DNA of 64,000 nucleotides, taken from NCBI RefSeq assembly GCF_021155775.2, contig NC_060232.1, positions 24,125,922 to 24,189,921 on the forward strand, read 5' to 3'. Of this stretch, positions 24,228 through 33,307 are shown in pieces. The position numbers and the translations under genes were made by a program. The notes under the pieces were generated by a model. That model made no database searches. It had not been told where the DNA came from and was given only the letters and a program-made list of their open reading frames with translations. Position 1 is the stretch's first letter, and each line of letters begins with the position of its first letter. The stretch comes from Neodiprion pinetum (taxonomy: Eukaryota; Arthropoda; Insecta; Hymenoptera; Diprionidae).

Positions 24228-24480
24228 AGAGTCGAGATTCACCAGATAGCGGACCTGGAGCTCAGGAACTACGCAGCGCTTCTCCTAGAAGTCGAGTTTT
24301 ATAAGCTAACCTACCCGGAGTGCAGGAACCACGGAGCGCTGGCCCCTGAAGTCGAATTCCTCCAGGTAGTTGACCTTGAGCGCAGAAACTACGAAGCACT
24401 TGTCCTGAAAGTCGAGTTTCACCAGGTAGCGCATCTGGAGCGTAGCAACTACTAAGCGCGTGTCCTAGAACTCGAGTTGC
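24228..24480. repeat. 60-bp tandem array, about four copies
   Basis: GTCGAGTTTCACCAGGTAGC-like starts recur at about 24,232, 24,291, 24,351, 24,411 and 24,471. Each unit contains GGAACCACGGAGCGC-like sequence also found in the 115-bp unit, so the two arrays share an ancestor. Confidence 0.85.
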
Positions 24481-25346
24481 ACCAGAAAGTGGATCCGGAC
24501 CGCAGGATCCAGGAGGTAGAAAACCCGGTACTTGATATCTGCGGAGCGCGATTTTCATACGCCCTCTTTACTGCGCGGTCGTTTCCAGACTGAGAAATTC
24601 GGCTAGCTGATTACTATGGATCGATGACGTCAAAAGAAAAAAAATTTTTGGTGACGTCACTTTCTGGACGAATCCGAACATTCGAATACCCAAACTTTAG
24701 TTTCGATCTTTAATACTATGATGATGTATGGTGTACGATGTATGATGTATGATGTAAGATGTATGATGATATGATATGATGTATAATGATTATAGTTTCA
24801 ACATTTCAGACAAGAAATACTCACTTCATCTTTCCTGCCGATTCTAGACTGAAGCGGCTAGGCAGTTCGATGGTCAGCCTTCTAATAGAGATATATCCTT
24901 CAGCTAACGAGTCAGCTAATAACGCTGCCGCTCTGCGACAGTTGGATGATAAAAATTTTTGTTCGTACCTTTGAAATGCGTGTCAAAATACACTGGAAGT
25001 TTTAAGAAGCTCCGTTCTTTCTCTACCTATCAAAAAATAAAAAAATCGCCGGTAATCACGATTTTAGGTCTTTAAATCAGGACACTGCGTTAAATACTGT
25101 CTCATATACGGAGCATCCATTTCATCTCGATCAAAATTAGCGCATCCGTGATGTATTACAGTTGCTCTGAATTTTAATCATACGAACACTTTTCGAAAAA
25201 CAATTCTGCTTCTCTACCCAACGTAGATATTTCACTTGCGAATAGCTAAAACAGCGTTTCGATTCTATGTCTATGAAAATTCGAGATCGAGAGAGCAAAT
25301 GAAAAGTTGTTGGAATAATTACGAATATTAATGTTATGGAATATAT
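24481..25346 (-). repeat. Outer right arm, diverged copy of the left arm
   Basis: Reverse-complement similarity to 14,803-15,600 with many substitutions and small indels, including a duplicated GTGACGTCA-type segment near 24,625-24,660 and an ATGATGT array at 24,717-24,790. It carries the true outer end of the element. Confidence 0.9.
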
Positions 25347-25674
25347 CGAGCGCGTGTCGAATAGAATCCCTCTTCGAAATGAATAATTCTCCCGTTTTCA
25401 TATTGTAGCCGTATTATTGTAGGTAATCTAGTTTGTCTCCCGGAAAATTATAAAATTTATATTATGCATCACGTATTAATCGTAAATGGACCGCATATAC
25501 ATATATATACATAAGTACTGGCTTGGGCTTTCCATTGCGGAGACAGTGTTACCCGGAAGGTGAATGCAGCCAGCATCATGTCAAAATCGGTTACTCGCTG
25601 ATGTTCTGCAATAAGTTCTCAACCTTACCGTTGGAACATCTCAGGGGGCTCAAGCGCAGAACGATTTTCGGTTG

Positions 25675-25822
25675 TCACCAAAGCCCATTGGGGCAACTGT
25701 TTACATATTCTTCAGTCAACGCACGGATCAAGCACTCAATAACACGGATGAATTTATCCCGTCCATTTTCCATTACGAAAAGTCCCATAAGGCTGTCAGT
25801 CTGTACAATTCTTCAGTCAACG
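25675..25822 (+). repeat. Two related copies of a dispersed repeat ending TTCTTCAGTCAACG
   Basis: The two halves end in TTCTTCAGTCAACGC at 25,708-25,722 and 25,809-25,823 and share GCCCATTGGGG- or TCCCATAAGG-like sequence upstream. The second half (25,749-25,822) is also found, interrupted by a MITE, at 28,986-29,372. The nature of the repeat is unknown; the TCAGT core would suit an insect initiator element. Confidence 0.6.
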
Positions 25823-25963
25823 CCGTAACTGGTCGGAGAATTCAAACTTTGCCTGACGTCGCATGTTACGGTAATCCTCTAAACATTTAACCGCGTTGTG
25901 TGTAGCTTACGTGGTGTTTCCAACCGGCCGTTGCGACAATAAAGATACATGAAATGAAAGAAT

Positions 25964-26140
25964 AATTATTATCTTCCATCCTATAAATACTCCTGTCCTC
26001 TCTGTCGCTCTACACATGTGTTGTGCGGGAGGGGGGGGGAGGCAACAAGAGGGGCAGAACAGACAGATAGGCGCACGCAGGTACCCCCACTCCATGGGAA
26101 GAGCGACAGAGAGGGTGGGGGAATTATTATCTTCCATCCT
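25964..26140. mobile_element. Possible small insertion between 19-bp direct repeats
   Basis: AATTATTATCTTCCATCCT occurs at 25,964-25,982 and again at 26,122-26,140. The 139 bp between carry a 14-bp inverted pair, CTCTCTGTCGCTCT (25,998-26,011) and AGAGCGACAGAGAG (26,100-26,113), and a G run. It could be a MITE-like insertion, or a tandem duplication followed by divergence. Confidence 0.4.
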
Positions 26141-28320
26141 TCAGAGATCTAATGTAAAATTCTTCCGAGCGCCGTGCGGCATCAGTCGGTTCCGAGCAAT
26201 CCGACCGAAATCATGGTCTTTCAGTATCCGTCCAGCATTCAGACTGCGTTGTTCAGGTTGCGTTACGTTGTTCGATTAGTGTATTTCCACGAATAATAAA
26301 CTAAGAGCAGCGTGTAGCCTGAACAAGAACCGCCTAACTGAAATAAAAACATCCTGTGAACGTTTAAGGTGAATTTCGTGTCCCGAGTTTTCAATGTTTT
26401 GTGTAACTTCAGGTTTCAGTGATGTCTTTTTTTGTCTCTGTGCGTCGAGTGTCAACTTTATTATGTTTTTGACTGATTTTCGGCAAATGCGCAGTTGCAT
26501 TGTTGGCAAGTTTATTCAGTCCGTTTAGACAGCTACAGCACAAAAAGTGAGTGTAGAATCGAGTGTTATTGTGGTGCGGATTTTTGGATTATGAGAGATT
26601 AGTGAAGATCTAAATTATTCAAAAAGTCCGTCGCGTCACCAATAAACCTGAGATACTACAAGAACTACTACATATAAATGTGTGGAGCAGCCCAAAGTCG
26701 AGGTAACAATACTTATTTTAATTATTGATTGATAATTTAAGGTGGTACATTTAAAGCCAAACTTTTGTTCTTGCATAACATGCAATGCATAAGTATGAAA
26801 CTAGACAACAGTAATAATTAATTCGAAAACCGAAAATCCAATTTGCTAAATTAATTCAAGTGTTCTGTTTTGTTTTTCACAGATTTAAGCAGACTTCCGA
26901 GTAACTTCCATTTTTCGGCAACGTTGGTGAGTTTGCACGTGTTAGGTTACGGGTATTTCCCTGGGATTCCTCTGTCACGTGGCGTGGCGGTAACAATTGT
27001 TGCACAAATCTTCGATTTCTCAGCTGCATGGATAGGCTTATTCGCGATCGCAACGTGCTTGACTTTCAGTCTAATAATTTTTTTCGCAATTTAATTTACC
27101 GCAGCTTACTTGAAGTTACAAATTTTGCACGTTGCTAAAAGTAGAATAAGCATCGCGACAGGTAATCATCGCTTACTCGGCACTCGCGAGATCGAATTGT
27201 TTTTGGCAACTGATGTAATAATCTACGTTTGAATTACCGATGATGTCGTTTAAGTGGTGGATTCACCTGAGGTTTGAACGTATTCAATTATTCACATTAT
27301 TGTTAAATCGATAAAATTCCAAAGTCTGGCATAACGTAACGTAATCAAATTGCATCTTATGTTATATATATATCATTTTCAATCTTTTAACAGCCAATAA
27401 GTATTGATCAACTGCAGGCTTAGCTCGCTTAGAAAAATGCTAAGTGGCTAAGAGGATGTTTTTAATCAATTTTACAAAAGGTTAATGTATCAATAGTCTG
27501 CTAACATTTACTAAAATAATACATATAATATTAGGGTTGGCGGGATACAACCGCGATACTGTATTCAGAATAGGCAAACTATGATACAAAAACATTTTGC
27601 TCTCAACAGGTAACCAATGAAAATGTAAGTCAGTGACCACGGCGCAAATGATGAAGAATGATGTGTGTTGGAAAAAAGGAGAATCGTTTAGATCGAATAT
27701 AGGTAACCGGGTAGGTAGGTGGACGTTTTGGGATCCGTCGTGGGGTTTATGCATGTGTGTGTGAGTCTCCTTTCCGTTGGGCGGTTCCGTTGTGGGAAAC
27801 AGGCAAGGGTAGGAAGGTCGAGATGTGCCGTGATGTTACTAACTTTTGTAATCTACAGCGTCAAACGATCACAGATATTTTTTTCCTAAAAGACTCAGTA
27901 TTGAGTCTCTCGACCATTTTTAAGCATTTGTATATTAACGAGATTGAATTTCCCATTTCTTATCACTGCAACCATTTTTCAATCGTTATTCAATTCAATT
28001 ATTTAGTCATTACCGATCACTATTTCATTCAATTGATCTCTGTGATCGTCTGAATGGGCAAAACGCATCTCTGGATCATCTATCGCATTCCGTGGTACGC
28101 TAGATGAGGAGAGATGCTGAGCTCGAAGACTTCGCGTCGAAGAGGACCGCCGACCGTCACGCCACACAATAATGCATGCCCTCCAACCTCCCTCCCGATT
28201 TCGATTTGTAATCTGAGAAGAACAATCCGCATAGTAATGTATCTAATTCAGAAAGATGCAGATGTGGATTGGGTTTCTACAGAATTTTTGGGATAAGTCC
28301 CAGATAATACAAACTTTTTG
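26141..28320. other. Intergenic, nothing firmly recognised
   Basis: Short frames only. A possible mini-exon pair (26,681-26,701 and 26,881-26,925) is discussed under rejected items. A TATATATATATC run lies near 27,363. Confidence 0.4.
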
Positions 28321-28329
28321 ACAGTTTGA

Positions 28330-28612
28330 CCTGTCGCGCCTTCTCGCGCGTAGATTAATCACGAGAATTAGACGCAGCTTTTTGCGCGTAAAGTAATAGC
28401 AGGAATCGCATACGTTTTTATGCGCGTCGATTTTGCAAACCGTATATAAAAGAGTTACGCATTTTCGATGTTTTTTGCTGATCTTTCAGATCGTCGGTCA
28501 ATTTTTGACGAATAATAAAGTTGTCAAGTTCCACGCTGCCTTTTGCACGTGGACTGATACCCTTCAGTTATAAGAAAAAGCGCGGCATTTGAGAATCGGC
28601 GCTCAACGCGCA
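28330..28612 (+). mobile_element. LTR-like fragment with primer-binding-site-like sequence
   Basis: In order there are a TATA box TATATAAAAG (28,443-28,452), an AATAAA (28,514-28,519) and GGCGCTCAACG (28,598-28,608). The last resembles the GGCGCCCAACG start of lysine-tRNA-type primer binding sites used by many LTR retroelements. The TATA / poly(A) signal / PBS order and spacing are what one expects at the end of a 5' LTR. No gag or pol frame follows, so it would be a truncated remnant. The LTR boundaries are guesses. An alternative is a cellular TATA promoter with a chance match. Confidence 0.35.
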
Positions 28613-29027
28613 GGAACAAAAGTCTCGGTAGTGTATATTGATAGTGAAATATTAGCGAAAGTATTTATGAAATATGTCTAAAATGTACCGAAATATTCTT
28701 TCAACTGATCGTATTATTTCCTGCTGCGGGGCAACAAATCCAATTTTTCAACAAATGCACTGAGAATTATAGAATGTTCAGTAAAAAAAAAAATATTCAC
28801 TTTATAATTCAAAACAGAAAGAGTTGTGGATTCAAAAAATTTTGAATGTTTTTGTTCAGCAATACAATTCATTCAGTGAATCCTTAATGCGATTGTAACA
28901 TCAGTTCGTGTCGCCTCTACTTACCGTCCGCTTACCGGATTGAGTTGCGCGTGTAGAGCAAGATGCAGAGGACACTGCTTGACAATGAATTTATATCGGC
29001 CATTCTCCATTACGAAAAACCCCATAG

Positions 29028-29334
29028 AAGTGTTGCCAGATCAGGGGATTTCCCCCTAGATTTAGGGTTTTTTTTGAAACGTTAGGGGGCATTTAGGGGG
29101 AAAAAATGATTGGGGTATTTTTTAGGGGAAGCCAAATTCCCGTTTTTTTTGGCAAATCGAGCAAGCGAGGTTACCAGCCGTATGCTTGAACCCAAAATAA
29201 CCCAACATCCAGCCGCTGGGTTGGCACAATCGGCACAATCCTCTGACGGAGTAAGGGTGGGGGTATTTAGGGGATTTTTAGGGGGAAATAGAAATTTCCT
29301 AGGGGGAAGCTACGTAAACCATCTGGCAACACTG
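29028..29334. mobile_element. hAT-like MITE, about 307 bp
   Basis: Perfect 13-bp terminal inverted repeats AGTGTTGCCAGAT (29,029-29,041) and ATCTGGCAACACT (29,321-29,333; the right end also has the final G, giving CAGTG). Flanks CCCATAGA and CCCATAAA form an 8-bp target duplication with one mismatch. CAGTG ends and 8-bp duplications are typical of the hAT superfamily. The interior is rich in AGGGGGAAA words and has no coding capacity. The flanking repeat is uninterrupted at 25,749-25,822. Confidence 0.85.
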
Positions 29335-29687
29335 CCCATAAAGCTAGCAGTCTTATGTATCTTCAGTCAACGGTGGATAGTAGGGAACATATTCATAGAG
29401 ATTAGTAGTCGAAAACGAACAAATTACAGACAACCAATACCAGTCGTGGGTTAATTTTTGTAATTATTTGTAGTCCACACTTACCGACTTGATTTATAGG
29501 ATCAAAATGTAAAATCGAGTCGGCATGGCAGAATACTAAAGTTTCCCCGGAACTCTTCACCTCCTCTGATCAATTGCATTAAAGTCCATATTTCCATAGG
29601 GCTAACAGTTTTTATGCTATTATACATCCATATTCGAAAAAAAAATGATGTCTGAATGGAATTTTATATCTCAGTAAATTAGACGCA

Positions 29688-30958
29688 ATGCCATCCCGGT
29701 GTCTTGTCACGGGTTGCACGTCAGGTTACGACTCGAATCCGAAGAAAGTGCATTTTTTTTATGTACCTAAGGATGCGTATTTACAACAATTGTGGCAACA
29801 GGCGCTTAAAAGAACAGTTCCTATAAAGTTTCGACAGCCTGTGTGCGAGAAACATTTCTTACCGAGCGAAATTGTTTGGCAACGTGAACTAATTGGAGGC
29901 GATGGAACCGTTCTCGGTGTAGTACGTTATTTTGTAATTTATGGGAAGATTTTTATTTTGTGGTAAATTTTTCGCATATTTTGTAACCTGAAAAAACTTT
30001 TTAGTCTGGCCGCTACAAAATACCTAAGCTACAGAAAGGTGCTATACCCTCACAATTCCCATGGACTGATAATGAGAAAAACGTCGAAGACAAACCTCAA
30101 ATGCCAGGTATTATGTCCAATGAATTACAGGCTGTTGTTCCGTACAGTACATTACGAGAGCCCGATCACCCCGATGATCCCAATGTGCCTGGTGAGCCCA
30201 ACAATCCGGATGAGCCGAACAAACCTGACAAATCAAACGAGCCAGATGAACCAAGCAAGTCAAATGAATCTAATAGGTCCGATAAACCAAACAAGCCACA
30301 TGAGCTTAAGGAACTCGAGAAGCCTCGGTTTACTTTAGAGATTTTATATGACTATGAAGATATATGTGTACCAATCCAATGGATCAAGCATAAAACTTGT
30401 TTCAAAGGCATTAAATTCTTAATATTTTACACGACAACATGCTGTGATTTCAACGGTGACAAAGATAGATTTGGAATATTTATATTGAAGGAACTAATAG
30501 TAACAGAAAACTTGAATTTCAAATTCAATGTTACTGGACAACCAGTGGATTTGAGCTCTTTTACTCAATTGAATTGTACATATTTAAAGAATATAAAACA
30601 TTTGGAAGATATGCTTTTGCTGTTTGACAGTTTGAATGTGTGTTCCGGAGCACATCGAACTCCCAAAGAGCTGCAGCAAATCAATTGCAACTTCATTTAT
30701 CAAGATCGAGTTGGAACATGGAGGCATAAAAACTGTTCATTACTACTACAGAATTCGACAAAATGCCCTGCATGTGTAAATGGAAAAAAAGTTTATAGTC
30801 AAAAATTATGCCGATTGATTAACAGAATGACGCCAGAAAAGATCCATTCGATTAGGTTTACCAGAAAAAGGAGGAAATCATCACTGCTGAGGCAGGTGTC
30901 ACACACGGGTGAAAATATCGTAAAAAAAGAGAATATTGATACTGAAGATCTAGATTGA
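29688..30958 (+). CDS. THAP zinc-finger protein, two exons
   Basis: Exon 1 is 29,688-29,918 and exon 2 is 30,005-30,958, joined in phase 0 (donor GTAGTA, acceptor TTTTTTAG), giving 394 residues. The N-terminal THAP DNA-binding finger shows the C2CH ligands C5, C10, C53 and H56, the invariant Trp36, and an AVPTIF-like box AIPSQF at 90-95, split from the finger by the intron. A low-complexity linker rich in Pro, Asn, Asp, Glu and Ser follows (about 128-180). The C-terminal half has no domain I can name; it contains a W-R-H-K-N-C segment and a C-x2-C pair (CPACVNGKK) resembling the region after the THAP finger in P-element-derived THAP proteins. A DNA-binding or transcription role is inferred from the finger only. 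It could be a domesticated transposon fragment; no intact transposase catalytic core is seen. Confidence 0.85.
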
Positions 30959-31527
30959 AATTCTATTTTTACCATTCCATGGGTAAAGAATGCAAGATTC
31001 ATAACTGTTCAGACATATTACATGCAGTTAACAAGAATCAGAAGTCTACTAGCTGAACATTCAGAAATGAAGGTAATTGGAATTAAGATTCACATGGCAA
31101 ATTTATCTAATTGATCAAGAGGCTTTGAATGCATCACAAATTTCTTCCATTTGAGTAAACCCATATGACTATTTTCCTTTCAGATGATTTTCACGAAAAT
31201 TACAGATGAAATGTGAACGTTTTAAAATAATACTAATAATGGACAAATTTTTGCCTGCAAATATGTCTAAAAATTCACTTGAAATTCAATGTGTCCGAAA
31301 TGATCATGAAGGCAGCCATTATGGTATGAATAGTTCTTTCAATCTATCATTATTGAACATAATTTTTCAAAAAGTGACGAGTAATAACATGGATATTTCC
31401 TAAGGTTTTCAACGAATCAATGGCTTGCTTGTATTTTTATGAAACTCACTTCCTAAAATTGGAAAACAGTGAGGCTACGCTTGCTTTTTCGTAAACCACT
31501 AATCCAAGGTAATTTATAATTTCAGTA

Positions 31528-31985
31528 GGGGAGGGTGGGGCAAGACGGCCCCTCTAGGACAAGAAGGCCCCCTCCAAAAATTTGGTAAAAAAAAATTTTT
31601 TTTTTTTTTCAAATTATCGGGATTTTGATATATTAGCTCATTTGTAACCCTACGCGAGATACCTCGGGCAAAATGGACCAGCCAAAAATTCTAAAAAATA
31701 GATTTATTTACATTTTTAAAGTCAAATTATGAAGAATATGTACTTATTCATTTTTAGGCTGATTGTCTACTAAGTAGACTACTTGTAGGGTAAAATGAGC
31801 CACTAGCAGCATTTGAAAATAATAATTTTTTTTTAATTAATTAATTTCTTCAATTAAAGTTTTTTTTCCGAGTTTCATCAAAATGTCCATGGATTTGTTC
31901 GAAATAGGTCAAAAGTTAACTGACTTGATGATTGAAAGCCACGAGTAACAACGGCTTTGGGGGGCCGTCTTGCCCCAACCTTCCC
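31528..31985. mobile_element. TA-flanked MITE, 458 bp, GGGGCAAGACGG termini
   Basis: Left end GGGGAGGGTGGGGCAAGACG (from 31,528) is mirrored by CGTCTTGCCCCAACCTTCCC at the right (to 31,985), with one or two differences. Both ends are flanked by TA (31,526-31,527 and 31,986-31,987), as expected for Tc1/mariner-type or other TA-targeting elements. The interior is AT-rich and non-coding. The 'GGGTGGGGCAAGA' terminus is one I recognise as recurrent among arthropod MITEs. Confidence 0.85.
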
Positions 31986-31989
31986 TACT

Positions 31990-33300
31990 TGACATTCACA
32001 ACTTTACCATTAAATAATTCTATTATAAAGCCGAAAAAAAGAACCACAGAGCTAGAGGTCAAAGGCAATCAAGATTCATTTCTTCCAGAGCCTGTCATGA
32101 AACTTGATGCTCAAAAAAATCATGTAGGAGATGGTGTCATACTTGTCAAGATCTTCTCGACAAAGCTAACTGATTGCAGTGCGGAACTGAAAATTTAATA
32201 TACATTTGGCAATGTGAACTACCTTGCAGAGACCAGAAAGTTTATCAGTGTGAAATATGGTTAAGCGAATCAATATAGATATGGTAGTGATGAATTATGC
32301 ATTTTGTATATTGTTACGCAACATTTAACTAACTCTGAACTTGAAAAGATGCGCTTTCATAATGATGGATTCCTTCAGCAGGTCATCTCAATCAAAAGAT
32401 TAATTCAGGCTAAAAAAAAAATGCAAAGTTATGCATACGCAAATCTGATGAGAGTAATTTAAATAAATAATATATGTCCTGTTTGCATCAAGTTTAATAT
32501 AAGATGATTGTATTTTACATAGATACAAGACTATCTTCTTTTTTCCCGCGTTAATATTCCGTGATACCTATGTGATGTATAAAGACTCAACCCTGAGCTA
32601 TTTTTCATAACGATTCAGCGGCTCTGGAAGGGATTGGGGGTATCAGTAGTTTCACGTAATATTAACCGAGTAACTAAACACGTCGGTAACAAAGTACTTC
32701 ATAACTAACAACTATCGCGTGCAAAACGTTTGTAACAACGGCAATTCATGGTTTTTCAATTAAAGAGCTAAAGAGACGCGGGAAAAAGTCTTTTTCTCAC
32801 AGGACATATTTAGAAATATTTAGAATGACATAAATAATATTATTTATACAATCATATGATCAACGGTTTTTTTTCAATAACTGATTTTCGAGACGCAAAT
32901 TAAACGTGCGTTTCGAACGATCAACATGACCACTAACGGCTGCCTACTGTGTACTCGGTTGTCTACATGCCGGCGCTTAGCGGGTGTTTTTTAACCTGTC
33001 GTATCTTGCGAATGACTTCGGATACATGTTCTTTCGGTTAATTTACTCAGTTCGGCTATATGAGTTCGACTTCCTCTGTAACCCCTATCAGTTTGATCAC
33101 TTGCAGCTGAGACACTCTGTATGGCGACAACTTCAGTCGATAAAGTAAGTTCTCGAGCACGCCGCAAGTGTGACGTTCGAGGTAGCACCGAAACGTAGCG
33201 TGGTAAACGGTAGGTGATATGGTGATCTTGTATAGCGTATCTGTCTTATGGCTAGCGGCCGATTTCAATGCGCTCCGAAGTACGCCGTCTCTTCGCACGC
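31990..33300. other. Spacer between THAP gene and Nopp140
   Basis: Nothing coding is recognised. An AATAAATAATA cluster near 32,462 could serve as a distal polyadenylation site for the THAP gene. GC rises toward 33,000-33,300, just upstream of Nopp140, consistent with its promoter and 5' UTR. Confidence 0.4.
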
Positions 33301-33307
33301 GTCCATC

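Larger units (their letters stand above)
14803..25346. mobile_element. 10.5-kb foldback-like element with giant inverted arms, no visible transposase
   Basis: The outer ends are inverted copies of each other: ATGTATTCCATAA at 14,803 is mirrored by TTATGGAATATAT ending at 25,346, and similarity continues inward for several hundred bases with mismatches. Inside are a near-perfect inverted arm pair (15,065-17,004 against 17,046-20,708), tandem arrays in both arms, and a nested satellite. Long inverted arms containing tandem arrays of variable copy number are the defining layout of foldback (FB/Galileo-type) transposons. I see no transposase frame, so a non-autonomous element is likely. No convincing target-site duplication was found at the outer ends. 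An alternative is a local inverted-duplication/satellite cluster unrelated to transposition. Confidence 0.75.

Noticed and set aside
26681..26925. Possible mini-exon pair beginning MCGAAQSR joined to DLSRLPSNFHFSATL
   Set aside because: Phases agree, but the donor is weak, no third exon could be found and there is no family resemblance; it may be 5' UTR of a downstream gene at most.
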